Origin: Agathobacter sp.
Lineage (GTDB): Bacteria > Bacillota > Clostridia > Lachnospirales > Lachnospiraceae
NCBI GenBank assembly: GCA_017409825.1
Contig: JAFQRZ010000003.1
Coordinates: forward strand, 62,001-126,000
Length of the DNA: 64,000 nt
Direction: 5' to 3'
Positions 1 through 9,636 of this stretch are shown piece by piece; position 1 is the first letter of the stretch; the number at the start of each line of letters is the position of its first letter. The translations under genes and the position numbers were made by a program. The notes beneath the pieces were generated by a model that was given only the letters and a program-made list of their open reading frames with translations, was not told the DNA's origin and made no database searches.

Positions 1-531
1 TTGAAAGATATCGTGGATTTCGTACATCGTATTGATAATGTGGGATTCTTGCAGCAGGAAGATTTCGACCGTGTACAGGAAATCGCCACCATGTACTATG
101 AAAAAGAAGATGGCGAAAAAATATATTATATCACGGAACGAGAAAATGTTTGTTTAAGTGTTCGTAAGGGAACTTTAACGGAAGATGATAGAAAGATTAT
201 GGAAAGTCATGTGGTTATGACTGCGAAGATTCTCAGTAAGGTTCGTTTTAATAAAAACTATGCAAATGTACCACGATGGGCAGCAGAACATCATGAATAT
301 CTCGATGGTAGCGGTTATCCAAATCATATCAGTGGTAATCAGCTTGATACAGAGACCAGAATTCTTGCGATTGCAGATATTTATGATGCATTGACAGCAA
401 ATGACCGACCATATAAACCACCAATGCCAAAGGCAAAGGCTTGTGCCATCCTTCATAGTATGGCGAATGAAGGCAAATTGGAGGAGCGTTTCGTAGGCTG
501 GTTAGAAGAAGCTGTAATGGCCGACGAGTAG
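1..531 (+). CDS. HD-GYP-type phosphohydrolase, C-terminal part (5' truncated by window edge)
   Basis: This is the C-terminal half of an HD-GYP-like domain, the fold of cyclic-di-GMP phosphodiesterases. Visible are ESHVVMTAKIL (about residues 68-78), HHEYLDGSGYP (about 96-106) and RILAIADIYDALTANDRPYK (about 120-139), which match the later HD-GYP motifs. The first HD pair and any sensor domain would lie upstream. The frame is open at base 1, so the apparent TTG start is only the window edge. Between the missing HD motif and the LTEDDRKI motif there is an insertion of about 50 residues. I recall such a spacer from clostridial multidomain HD proteins with Cache or GAF sensors. The retained HHE and GYP residues argue for an active metal-dependent hydrolase. 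The substrate is inferred from the family, not shown. Confidence 0.8.
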   Translation: MKDIVDFVHRIDNVGFLQQEDFDRVQEIATMYYEKEDGEKIYYITERENVCLSVRKGTLTEDDRKIMESHVVMTAKILSKVRFNKNYANVPRWAAEHHEYLDGSGYPNHISGNQLDTETRILAIADIYDALTANDRPYKPPMPKAKACAILHSMANEGKLEERFVGWLEEAVMADE

Positions 532-578
532 CGAATAAAAACACAACGACAGGATGTTTTGTGTGAGGAGGAAAAGAT

Positions 579-3500
579 ATGGAAAATAGAAAAGAGGAAA
601 TGCAGGGATTAAAAAGACTGTTAGTTGGAGTAATCGTAAGTGCTCTTTTAATTACCATGCTTCCATTTGAGAATATGGGAGCACTTGTGGCTTGGGCAGC
701 AACCTCTAATTTGCAAACAGGTGAGCTCGAAAAGGCGACACCAATAAATATAACAGATACTACAAAAGATGATGGACAGGGAAATCTAATAGAATATACT
801 GCAGAAGAGCAGATTTTGGATTACTTGGCTGAGTTTAGTACGGAAATATATCCGGATGGTCTGATATTAATAAATGGGACTTCGGAACCATTAGATTTTT
901 CACAGGAGGCGCTATATTTTCCAAATGGAAAAGTGGGTCTTGATTTAGGTGGTGAAGATTTGTACACCTCTTATATCAATGTTTCTGCAATGGGAACTGA
1001 GGAAGGGGCAGTGGAGCCTTATGCAGCGATTTATGGGGACGAAGGAAGTTCCATTTATTGCAATGATGCAACTGCAAATTCGCAGGAAACCAGTGTATCC
1101 ATCGGAAACAATGCACAAATGGTATTTGACGGTGCAATGAATATAGAAAATGTAGTATTCGAAGTTGCCTATAGTCAGGGGTTGATTGTTGGAGGAGAAG
1201 ATTTTTCTGTAGCAGGCGAAAATGACATTCGCTATTATCAGGCAAATAATTATAGAATTTTGTTAGAAAATGTTTGGTCAGATATTGGAATAATAGCACA
1301 TCATGAAGAGATAAATGAGGCCAACTTTCAGGAATCTGAGGACACAGGTGAAAGATATTTTGATATAGAGGCATATATTAGTAAGTGTCCTGTGACAGCG
1401 GCGATGGATGCGATGCAGAATATCTTTGAAGCGGGAGCAGTTCCTACGGATGTAAAGATTCTCTATCGTGACAATTTTTACACCAATCCAGGTACTTCGT
1501 TTATGGTAAACGATATGTATGGGGTATATAACCAGACGGGAACAGAAATTACCATTTATGAGATGAATTTACAGGGAGAGACTACCATTGGTTATATTAG
1601 TTTGACAGGAGAAACCACTGCTTCTTTTATTGTAAATGGCTATTTCAAATTGATGGATGAAACTGGTAGCTGGGTTCCATGTACAAAGGTAACGTTTGCA
1701 GAAGGTGCGATTCCAAGTACTTATATGACAGAAGACCGAATTTCGTATACGATTGATAAGATTTGTAACGAGACTTCTACACCGGTGAGTGCGACATTAC
1801 CAATTTATGTACCATATACAGATCTTTCAGATGGGGATGGACAATATACTCATACATATAGTGACGAGACTGCAATTATCATTGAAAATGATATGACATA
1901 TATCCAAGCAGGTACCACTCTTACCTTAACTCCAGTAGGGAATAATACGATTTATAATATTATGGGCGGAAGTACAATGACTGCGGATTCTTCTAATATT
2001 GTTTATTGTCCAAATGGAGAAAGAGTTATAACGATTCCATCGTACTCTTTAGCAGATGGAATATATTTTGAAATAGGTACATTGGAGACTGTTGTAGCCA
2101 CAAATCCATCTTCTGATGATATGGTATATGTTTTTGGAGAAGAGCCATTTAAAACAGTTGCAGACGTGGATTATTATTCAGGAGCATTTACTATCTTCGG
2201 GTATGAAGATGAAGACTATGTTGTTAATGCTGATACAAATGTTTCAAGTAAGGTGATGTATGGTATCGCACTAGAAGGAGATACTGACTGGTCGACGAAC
2301 GGCGTAACTGTATCATCGGAAGGCACATCCGTAACAGCTACATTCATTTTAATTGATAAAACTTTGGAAAAAATGGTGAGCGAGGATATGGGAACAGAGA
2401 TTATCTCGCCTAGTGCAACTTATGGTAAGCAAACGAAACTCACCTATGTTTATACCTTGGATAAGGCATCACCAGTGATTCAGAGTGTCACAGCAACAGA
2501 TGGGGATGGAAACACAACCGAATTAGAAGGCGAATGGGTGCCAACGGGAGAGAGTATACCAGATGTTGAAACGCTTTGGTTTAACAAGCTACCAATCACA
2601 TTTACTGTTGAATCGGATGATCCAGATAATACCATTGGTTACACTTACAATTATGGTGTGGTGCCAAGTGAAGATGATTGGCAGGAATCGAATACATTTA
2701 TTGCAGAAGAAGAGAGAGAAGGTATCTGGTGGTTCTATGTCCGTGATGCGTTTGATGCAGCAACAGGGCGTGATGAAGGATCTTGGTATACGAGTTTAGG
2801 GATTGATGTAACAGCACCAAATCTCTATTATACAGATGCAAATTATGCACCAGATGGTTCAGAAGTATCTGATTTTCTAGCTAGTGACAGTGAAAATTAC
2901 AAAGACTATGAAGGAAATTTGTATTTAGAAGTGAACGAATATGGCTCTGGCTATGGCCCACTTACTTTATACAAAATTACGGAGAATGGTGAGGAAGAAT
3001 GTAGTTCCGAGTTAATACAGGATCCGGATTTTTCATATATGTATCTGATTCGCCCAACAACCCAGGATGTCACTTACAAATTGGTTGCCTCGGATGCAGT
3101 AGGAAATACCAAGACATATGATTCTTTTACATTGAAAGGATACGTACAGGACATTGCTGTAGAAGTAATTAATAATACGGGAATGTATAATCAGGATTTG
3201 ACGGTAGATATACGAATTACCAATACCAACACCACAAATTCTGTGGATAATCTTACATATACGATAAGGGAAAGCGACACCGTATTTACTCCAGTGAGTG
3301 GAACGATTGATACACTTGGAGCAGGAGCTTTTCATGATATTACACTGAATATTCCTGCTGGAACAGATGCGGGAGAATATCTATCTACTTTGGATATTCA
3401 GTATACTTCGACGGGGACAATTCTGGAGAATACGATAGAGAAAACCTATAGCTACGAATTAACAGCAAGCATTGATAAGATAGATGGTAGTGGTACTATT

Positions 3501-5369
3501 GCGGTAGAAGATTATTATTTCGGTGAAGATTTTGATTATACTGCAACTTCAGATACACATCAGACGGATGCCATAACACTTTATTTTAAGGATGAAGCAG
3601 ATGCAAATGCACAATATACCACAGAAGTTCCTACTGCAGTTGGATCTTACAGAGTAAAAGCGGTATTTGCAGAAGGAACAAATTACAAGGAATTGGCAGT
3701 AGAAGATACATTTACGATTAGCCGTATGCAGGCATCTGCTGATATGTATATTGTGGAGGCGCCTACACGTGACGATGGTTGGTATGAAGGTATAATGAAT
3801 GTGAAAGGAGTGAATGGAAATACCATTTCTATAGCGGAAAATGGAACGTTCCAGGAAACCTTGTCTATTAGTGAAGAAATGGCATCTGTTACTTTCTACA
3901 TTAAAACCTCAACAGGGGCAATTACTGACGCTGTCACATTAACGGATATTAGGATTGATAAGACAGCGCCGGTTATTTCGGTTATAGATGGAGCTACCAG
4001 TGCAGCATTGACATCAGGTAGTACATATGATGGGACTCTGCATTTAACAGTGAGTGATGCAGGGGTAGGTATTGCAAGAATTACGTTAAAAGAAAATCCG
4101 GATGCTTTGATACAGGCAGAGGATGGAAGTTATTATATTTTGCAGACAGAAGCAGATAGGACTTATACTATTGTAGGAACGGATGATTTAGGAAATTCTG
4201 TGACCTATAATATGGTTACGGTGAAAGCATATAAGCAGGATGTAGAAGTAACCATTAGCAAGAATGAAGGTGTTTATGGAAGTGAAATCGCGGTTACTAT
4301 AAGTATCAAAAATACAAGCAATGCACCAATTACAAATGTGACCTATGCGCTTTCCGAGGCAGAAACGACAAATGCATTTGATGCTTTGAATGGTACAATT
4401 GAGAAGATTGCAGCAGGAGCAACTGAGACAATTACAGTTTTGATACAAGACGGAACACATCCGGGAGAATATATATCATCTCTCGAACTTAGTTATGTTT
4501 TAGCAGGTGAAGTAGAAGAAGCGAATATAGAAAAGTATTCTACGACTGAGGTTTTAGCAATTGTTCTTAGTCCAGATGCATCAAAGGAGATGTATACGCT
4601 TTCGACACCAACGGGTGCAAAGGAATGGTATGTGGCAGATTTGACAATTTCTGGTGCAGAAGGTTATACGCTTTCTTTTGCAGAAGAAGGTGAATTTGTA
4701 GATACTCTAACAATTAGCAAAGCGGCTGATTCGTATACGATTTATGTGAAAACTCCAGAAGGAGTAATTACAAATCCAGTTGTTTTAACAGGAATCAAGA
4801 TGGATAAGACGGCTCCTGAGGTTGCAGAGGGTGAAGGCATCTATGCAGTAGAAAAATGGTGGCAGACATTTTTAGAAGTAATTACATTTAATGTATATGA
4901 GGCAGAAGTGGATCAAGTAGAAATTAAAGCGCATGACTATGAGAGTGATATGGCAGGAATTAGCTATTACATCAGTACGGAAGCAATTGGCAAGGATGCG
5001 ATAGCAGAGATTACGGATTGGGTAGCTGGAGATACGGTTACGATAAACAAGTCTGACTATGAGCAGTATGTGGTATATGCCCGACTTGAAAACAATGCCG
5101 GATTAGTAAGTTATATTTCTTCGGATGGCATTATACTTGCAGAGTCAGAAACTCCAGTAGAGCCAGAAACTCCAGTGGAGCCAGAGATTCCGGCAGAACC
5201 AGAAGAAACAGTTGTTACGCTTGGTGCTGGTAAGGTTAGCCTCCAAAAAGGTACTGCATATAAGCTGGAAGAAGGAACATGGAATGTAATCGGTGATACT
5301 ACTGATTATGTGGGTGGCATGGTATTCTACGTAGATGAAGATGGCGAATATGAATTTACAAAAAAGTAA
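579..5369 (+). CDS. Large secreted repeat-containing surface protein, 1,596 aa
   Basis: The protein begins with a signal peptide (basic start, hydrophobic stretch about residues 14-28, likely cleavage near AWA at about 39-41). It is followed by a long, Thr/Asp/Glu-rich, Cys-poor beta-type extracellular region. Internal duplication is visible: a unit with VTYKLVASDAVGNTKTYDSF (about residue 830) recurs with YTIVGTDDLGNSVTYNMV (about 1190). A second unit ending in ITDAVTLTDIRIDKTAPVI (about 1120) recurs with ITNPVVLTGIKMDKTAPEV (about 1400). The DKTAP motif is typical of bacterial Ig-like repeats. Near the end, residues about 1523-1545 form a Pro/Glu-rich spacer of PVEPE repeats, followed by a short globular tail. 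I see no LPxTG motif or C-terminal membrane anchor. AGGAGG lies 8 bases before the ATG. The FecR-domain gene follows after 15 bases, so the two are probably co-transcribed. Function is unknown; adhesion or substrate binding is possible. Confidence 0.8.
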   Translation: MENRKEEMQGLKRLLVGVIVSALLITMLPFENMGALVAWAATSNLQTGELEKATPINITDTTKDDGQGNLIEYTAEEQILDYLAEFSTEIYPDGLILINGTSEPLDFSQEALYFPNGKVGLDLGGEDLYTSYINVSAMGTEEGAVEPYAAIYGDEGSSIYCNDATANSQETSVSIGNNAQMVFDGAMNIENVVFEVAYSQGLIVGGEDFSVAGENDIRYYQANNYRILLENVWSDIGIIAHHEEINEANFQESEDTGERYFDIEAYISKCPVTAAMDAMQNIFEAGAVPTDVKILYRDNFYTNPGTSFMVNDMYGVYNQTGTEITIYEMNLQGETTIGYISLTGETTASFIVNGYFKLMDETGSWVPCTKVTFAEGAIPSTYMTEDRISYTIDKICNETSTPVSATLPIYVPYTDLSDGDGQYTHTYSDETAIIIENDMTYIQAGTTLTLTPVGNNTIYNIMGGSTMTADSSNIVYCPNGERVITIPSYSLADGIYFEIGTLETVVATNPSSDDMVYVFGEEPFKTVADVDYYSGAFTIFGYEDEDYVVNADTNVSSKVMYGIALEGDTDWSTNGVTVSSEGTSVTATFILIDKTLEKMVSEDMGTEIISPSATYGKQTKLTYVYTLDKASPVIQSVTATDGDGNTTELEGEWVPTGESIPDVETLWFNKLPITFTVESDDPDNTIGYTYNYGVVPSEDDWQESNTFIAEEEREGIWWFYVRDAFDAATGRDEGSWYTSLGIDVTAPNLYYTDANYAPDGSEVSDFLASDSENYKDYEGNLYLEVNEYGSGYGPLTLYKITENGEEECSSELIQDPDFSYMYLIRPTTQDVTYKLVASDAVGNTKTYDSFTLKGYVQDIAVEVINNTGMYNQDLTVDIRITNTNTTNSVDNLTYTIRESDTVFTPVSGTIDTLGAGAFHDITLNIPAGTDAGEYLSTLDIQYTSTGTILENTIEKTYSYELTASIDKIDGSGTIAVEDYYFGEDFDYTATSDTHQTDAITLYFKDEADANAQYTTEVPTAVGSYRVKAVFAEGTNYKELAVEDTFTISRMQASADMYIVEAPTRDDGWYEGIMNVKGVNGNTISIAENGTFQETLSISEEMASVTFYIKTSTGAITDAVTLTDIRIDKTAPVISVIDGATSAALTSGSTYDGTLHLTVSDAGVGIARITLKENPDALIQAEDGSYYILQTEADRTYTIVGTDDLGNSVTYNMVTVKAYKQDVEVTISKNEGVYGSEIAVTISIKNTSNAPITNVTYALSEAETTNAFDALNGTIEKIAAGATETITVLIQDGTHPGEYISSLELSYVLAGEVEEANIEKYSTTEVLAIVLSPDASKEMYTLSTPTGAKEWYVADLTISGAEGYTLSFAEEGEFVDTLTISKAADSYTIYVKTPEGVITNPVVLTGIKMDKTAPEVAEGEGIYAVEKWWQTFLEVITFNVYEAEVDQVEIKAHDYESDMAGISYYISTEAIGKDAIAEITDWVAGDTVTINKSDYEQYVVYARLENNAGLVSYISSDGIILAESETPVEPETPVEPEIPAEPEETVVTLGAGKVSLQKGTAYKLEEGTWNVIGDTTDYVGGMVFYVDEDGEYEFTKK

Positions 5370-5384
5370 GGGGGTCAAAATCAA

Positions 5385-6329
5385 ATGGATGAAAAGAAAA
5401 AGATGAATATAAACCTGAAGATTGTGATTCCTGTTATCGTGGTTGTAATCGTAGGAATCATAGTAGCGGTTCTCTTTTTAGGAAAAGAAGAGGGCTACCG
5501 TTCCATTCAGGTTTATCAAGTAAATGGTGAAGTGACTTTAGAGCGTGAAAATGTCGGTGTAATGGATGCCTACGAAAATTTAAATCTGATTTCAGGGGAT
5601 GCATTAGAAACCTTTGTGGAAAGTTTCTCTCGCCTGAAATTAGATGATGATAAATATGTTTTGGTGGAGCAGGATAGTAAAATCGAAATTTTTGCTACGG
5701 GTGATCAAGCAAATTCCAAGACGGATATTCGCTTAGATAAAGGTGCGATTACAGTTGAGGTGGAGAATAAACTTAACGATGATTCTTCCTTTGAGGTAAC
5801 GACACCGAACTCTGTAATGGCGGTTCGCGGCACGGTATTTCGTATTAGTGCGGCTACCGATGAAAATGGCGAACCAATCACAAGAATTACGATTTTTGAG
5901 GGAGCTGTAACCGTCCAAAAGAAAGTAGAAGACGGAACTCTGTCTGAAGAATCACGAATCGAAAGCGGTAAAGAAGCCATTATCTATCAGGAAAATGAAG
6001 AAGAGGTTTTAGTGATTTTAGATGAAATTGATGAAACATTGCTTCCAAAAGAAGTGTTGGAATTTTTACAGGAAGAAGTTGTAAGAGATGATCATGAAAT
6101 CATATATTCGGATGAAAAGATTGTAGAATTACTTGAAAAATTAGAAGACACTGACGACACGATATATACGGTAACATTTATGTATGAGGGAAATATATTC
6201 GGAACGCAGGAAGTAAAAAATGGTGACTTGGTAAGTAAGCCGAAATTGAAACCGGCACTATCTGGGGATTGGAATTATGATTTCAGCAAACCGATTACAG
6301 AGGATACAACAATTGAATTTGTAGAGTAA
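5385..6329 (+). CDS. Membrane-anchored FecR-domain protein with C-terminal InlB-like repeat
   Basis: The protein has a short cytoplasmic N-terminus, one membrane segment (about residues 10-30), then an extracellular FecR-type domain (about 40-190). That domain includes the VEQDSKIEI and NSVMAVRGTVFRI elements, the latter being the family's characteristic VRGT motif. A Glu-rich linker follows. The last 55 residues (YTVTFMYEGNIF to ITEDTTIEFVE) resemble an InlB B-type beta repeat, with a Trp followed by the P-I-T-E-D-T-T-I ending. In Proteobacteria FecR links an outer-membrane receptor to a sigma factor, but no sigma factor or receptor is present here. In Firmicutes, FecR domains occur in surface proteins of unknown role. 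The gene sits 15 bases after the giant surface protein and is followed by a terminator, so I infer a two-gene unit. Confidence 0.8.
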   Translation: MDEKKKMNINLKIVIPVIVVVIVGIIVAVLFLGKEEGYRSIQVYQVNGEVTLERENVGVMDAYENLNLISGDALETFVESFSRLKLDDDKYVLVEQDSKIEIFATGDQANSKTDIRLDKGAITVEVENKLNDDSSFEVTTPNSVMAVRGTVFRISAATDENGEPITRITIFEGAVTVQKKVEDGTLSEESRIESGKEAIIYQENEEEVLVILDEIDETLLPKEVLEFLQEEVVRDDHEIIYSDEKIVELLEKLEDTDDTIYTVTFMYEGNIFGTQEVKNGDLVSKPKLKPALSGDWNYDFSKPITEDTTIEFVE

Positions 6330-6331
6330 TT

Positions 6332-6359
6332 AAGAGGGTGCTTATGCACCCTCTTTTTT
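6332..6359. terminator. Rho-independent terminator after FecR-domain gene
   Basis: A 10-bp perfect stem with a TTAT loop is followed by TTTTTT on the plus strand. It lies between the stop of the FecR-domain gene and the convergent stop at 6358, so it may also slow transcription from the minus-strand gene. Confidence 0.85.
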
Positions 6360-7551
6360 ATGATTTCTCTTCTTTTATTTTCGTCTCTAACCAAGCATCA
6401 TAAGCTCCCATACTGCTTGGATTTTCCACAGGTACACCTGTCCAGCCAGAAAGCTGGATACTGTTTGCCAGTTGAACTTCACGGAGACCATCCTCTATGG
6501 TTGCGAAAAGCGGTTCACCTACGAGAATATGATTTGCAAAGTTTTCAAAGATATCGACGTACTCCGTTCCATAGGTAGGATTTACCTTGATTTCTTCAGT
6601 CGAATATAGATTATCAGGATTTTGTCGCATCATCATAAGGTCTCGCATGGAAAGGCTTGCATTCCATTCCTGCTCGGTTTGATGAAAACGATAAACGATA
6701 GCCTGATTACTATTTTCTACGACGATTTTTCCTTTATCAAAATCGAGTTCCAATCGGTCTGTGCCAAGTGGATCATGTGTGCAGGCGATAAAGACACCCG
6801 TTGCACCATTTGGATATTCCAAAGATACAGTGACATCATTTTCAACCGTGATATCACGATGTGCACCATAGCGATTTACACTATATACGCGAGATGGAGT
6901 TCCGCAAAGCATATTGAGTAAATCTAGCTGGTGTGGTATCTGATTTACAGTGATGCCGCCACCTTCCCCAGTCCAGGTGCCACGCCAATTGTTGGATTTA
7001 TAGTAGCTGTCTGGTCGCCACCAGTTGTTGCAAATCCAATTAACACGTCGCAGTTCGCCGAGTTCCCCAGAAGCAATCAGCTCTTTTATACGACGAAACA
7101 GTGGATTGGTACGTTGATTGAAAAGTGTTGCAAGGGCAAGCGCTTTTTGTTTTCCAGATTCTGTAATAGCAGCATTTGCTTTATCTCTGGCAGATATCAT
7201 TTTTTCAACATCCGATGCACGTACGTCGGCTGGCTTTTCGCAAAGCACATGTTTTCCCGCATTCAGTGCATAAATTGCAACTTCATGATGGAGATAATGT
7301 GGCACAGTAATAACGATTGCATCACACAAATTAGAATCAATCATTTCCTTCCAATCAGAAAAATACGTTACACCCTCTAAGTGGGATGCAAATTCTTTGG
7401 CCTGCTCCGAGCGGCTGCTTACCGCAGTAAGTGCAAGTCCTTCTGGTTTTCGAATTGGTGGCATATATGGAATAGAGGTGCCCGTAAGAATATTAGCATA
7501 GAGGCTGCCTTGTACACCCATTCCTACGATACCGATACGAACTTCTGTCAT
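6358..7551 (-). CDS. Gfo/Idh/MocA family NAD(P)-dependent oxidoreductase
   Basis: A 397-residue protein with an N-terminal Rossmann fold (GIVGMGVQG, about residues 8-16) and the family's EKP motif in HVLCEKPADV (about 100-109), which holds the lysine that lines the cofactor-substrate pocket. The C-terminal part is the alpha/beta domain typical of sugar and inositol dehydrogenases, with a GGGITVNQIPHQLDLL element (about 213-228) that carries the usual metal- or substrate-side histidine. Such enzymes oxidise or reduce sugars, inositols or sugar acids; the substrate cannot be read from the sequence. It is monocistronic, divergent from the EAL gene and convergent with the FecR gene. GGAGGGA precedes the ATG. 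Confidence 0.85.
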   Translation of the reverse strand: MTEVRIGIVGMGVQGSLYANILTGTSIPYMPPIRKPEGLALTAVSSRSEQAKEFASHLEGVTYFSDWKEMIDSNLCDAIVITVPHYLHHEVAIYALNAGKHVLCEKPADVRASDVEKMISARDKANAAITESGKQKALALATLFNQRTNPLFRRIKELIASGELGELRRVNWICNNWWRPDSYYKSNNWRGTWTGEGGGITVNQIPHQLDLLNMLCGTPSRVYSVNRYGAHRDITVENDVTVSLEYPNGATGVFIACTHDPLGTDRLELDFDKGKIVVENSNQAIVYRFHQTEQEWNASLSMRDLMMMRQNPDNLYSTEEIKVNPTYGTEYVDIFENFANHILVGEPLFATIEDGLREVQLANSIQLSGWTGVPVENPSSMGAYDAWLETKIKEEKS

Positions 7552-7643
7552 GTTAAATCCCTCCTATCATTTCTATATTTATATTTTATACAATTCCTAC
7601 TATATATGCAAACAAATCCTTGTAATTACACTTATTTAGTGGA

Positions 7644-7672
7644 TTGTCAGGATTTGACAAAAGAGGTAAAAT
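7644..7672 (+). promoter_or_regulatory. Predicted sigma-A promoter of the EAL gene with overlapping inverted repeat
   Basis: TTGTCA (7644-7649), a 17-base spacer and TAAAAT (7667-7672) form a good sigma-A promoter. A 6-bp inverted repeat, TTGTCA and TGACAA separated by five bases (7644-7660), overlaps the -35 box and could be an operator. No expression evidence. Confidence 0.45.
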
Positions 7673-7722
7673 ATTACCATTAGTAGGAGTGTGTTTTTTC
7701 GTAAAAATGAATGGAGAAAACT

Positions 7723-9621
7723 ATGGCGGATGTATTATTTGATTATAAATATGTAGTGCATGGAGATATTATCGCGATATTGTTGTGTATTGTGGTACAT
7801 TTTCTTTTGAAATCTACTTATATGGCGAAAAAAGCGAATTTGGGAATTTTCAAGGTGGCGAACCGTGTACTTGGAGTTGCAGCAGGTGCAAGCATTGTTT
7901 ACCATTATATGATTTTTTTGCTTCGACCAGAAAACGTAATACGTATTTATATCTTACGAGGCTTATGTTACAGTGCGTTAATTTTTGTGTATATCTGTTT
8001 TTGTGTCTATACCAAAAACCTCGTGGAGCTAGAGAAAAAATATCAGATGTATTTTAACATCTTGGTATATGGTGGAGGTATTGTATTTGCTTTAGTGGAG
8101 TTTATTGGTCCATTTTTCCAAATTGGTACCTATGTGGACGAAAATGTCGTATTGCACCAGAATTATTACACAGATGTGTTTCGCATGGCGTATTTGTTTT
8201 ATTCCATTATTGTAGCGATTCTGTTAATTGCATTTCGTAAGCGTTTCCTACCAAAGATGTATCGCTGTATTTGGTCGGTTATAATTGTTGCTGTTGGTAT
8301 TATGGTGTATCAGGCATTTTTCCTGCAAACAGCATACACGGTAGTCAGCTTTACCTTCCCAATTATCATGGTACTGTTTTTGTTCCACTACAACTCGTAT
8401 GATGTAAAGACGGGAACCTTGGATAATTATGCATTCGAAGAATATATTTCGGAAAACAAAGGAAAAGTCTTCTCTATGATTTTTCTGTCACTCCCATACG
8501 TGGAAAAGGAGCAGATGCAGCAGTTTTCCGTTGATTTCCTAAGAAGAAATGACAACTTCTTTGAAAGCTCTTGCTGTTTCCGTCTTCCAGAAAATCGCAT
8601 GGTATTAGCGTATGAACGAACAAAAAACAAAGACGAAATGCAGGTTTTAGATAAATTATATGGTGAATTTAAAAAAGCCTGTGGCAATATGGAATATCAG
8701 ATTGTTTTGATGGAAAGCAATGGTATGTTTCTAAGTGCGAGTGAGTATATTTCCTATTGCAAATATACAGAAGTTCGTATGCCGATGAATGCACTGAGAA
8801 AATGTGATGCGGATAGCCTTTCCGATTTCATGAAGTTGAAATTTATTTATCTGAATTTGAAGAGTATTCATGAAAAAGGAAATTTAGAAGATGGCAGAGT
8901 AAAGGTATATTGTCAGCCAGTTCTGAATATCAATACAAATACGTTTACGACGGCAGAAGCATTGATGCGTCTAGAGCTTCCAGAAATAGGAATGGTATTT
9001 CCAGACCAGTTTATTGGAATTGCAGAGGAGTTTGAGTTTATTCACACCTTGAGTAAAATTATTCTAAATAAAACTTGTCAGAATATCAAGCAAATGGAAG
9101 AGGCTGGATACCAAATTGACCGAGTATCGGTTAACTTTTCGGTGCAGGAGCTTCATCTAGAATCATTCTGTGATGATGTAATAGAAATTATCAAGAAGAA
9201 TGATGTGGCTTACGATAAGATAGCGATTGAATTGACAGAGACGAAAAACGAGAAAGATTTCCTTTCTATGAAACGAGTGATTGATCGTTTGCAGGTACTT
9301 GGAATCAAGTTTTATTTAGATGATTTTGGAACAGGATATTCGAATTTCGAGCGTTTGATTGGTCTGCCAATTGATATTATTAAATTTGATCGTTCACTTA
9401 CGATTTTGGCGAGCAAAAATGATGAGTCGAAGTTCATGGTAGGTAGTTTCTCTGAAATTTTCAAAAAGGCGGATTATCAAATCCTTTTTGAAGGTGTGGA
9501 AGATGAGCACGATGAAACACAGTGCATTAATATGAACGCACAGTATTTACAGGGATACAAATATTCGAAACCAATTCCAATAGAAAATTTAAAAACATTT
9601 TTAGAAAAGCCAGCTGTGTAA
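7723..9621 (+). CDS. Integral membrane EAL-domain protein (cyclic-di-GMP phosphodiesterase)
   Basis: The N-terminal about 220 residues form some seven membrane helices. A region (about 235-380) has the size and position of a degenerate GGDEF domain without a GGDEF motif. The C-terminal EAL domain (about 385-632) has EALMRL, SVNFSVQELH, IELTETKN, LDDFGTGYSNF, DIIKFDRSL and FEGVED. The E of EAL, the DDFGTGYS loop and the late Glu are intact, so phosphodiesterase activity that lowers cyclic-di-GMP is expected. This would favour motility, in keeping with the flagellar cluster downstream. I chose the ATG at 7723 because GGAG lies 6 bases before it. The in-frame ATG at 7711 has no ribosome site. 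The 3' end converges on the dehydrogenase gene with abutting stop codons. Confidence 0.85.
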   Translation: MADVLFDYKYVVHGDIIAILLCIVVHFLLKSTYMAKKANLGIFKVANRVLGVAAGASIVYHYMIFLLRPENVIRIYILRGLCYSALIFVYICFCVYTKNLVELEKKYQMYFNILVYGGGIVFALVEFIGPFFQIGTYVDENVVLHQNYYTDVFRMAYLFYSIIVAILLIAFRKRFLPKMYRCIWSVIIVAVGIMVYQAFFLQTAYTVVSFTFPIIMVLFLFHYNSYDVKTGTLDNYAFEEYISENKGKVFSMIFLSLPYVEKEQMQQFSVDFLRRNDNFFESSCCFRLPENRMVLAYERTKNKDEMQVLDKLYGEFKKACGNMEYQIVLMESNGMFLSASEYISYCKYTEVRMPMNALRKCDADSLSDFMKLKFIYLNLKSIHEKGNLEDGRVKVYCQPVLNINTNTFTTAEALMRLELPEIGMVFPDQFIGIAEEFEFIHTLSKIILNKTCQNIKQMEEAGYQIDRVSVNFSVQELHLESFCDDVIEIIKKNDVAYDKIAIELTETKNEKDFLSMKRVIDRLQVLGIKFYLDDFGTGYSNFERLIGLPIDIIKFDRSLTILASKNDESKFMVGSFSEIFKKADYQILFEGVEDEHDETQCINMNAQYLQGYKYSKPIPIENLKTFLEKPAV

Positions 9622-9636
9622 TTACAGCTGGCTTTT
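9605..9636. terminator. Bidirectional terminator built from two abutting stop codons
   Basis: Perfect 13-bp arms (9605-9617 and 9624-9636) surround a 6-base centre that contains both convergent stop codons (TAA at 9619-9621 on plus, TAA at 9624-9622 on minus). Each strand reads A-rich, stem, TTTT, so both genes end inside the same terminator. Confidence 0.85.

Noticed and set aside
5145-5240. PVEPE repeats of the giant protein as a cell-wall spanning anchor region
   Set aside because: A Pro/Glu spacer is present but no LPxTG motif, hydrophobic helix or basic tail follows; a 55-residue folded tail follows instead.
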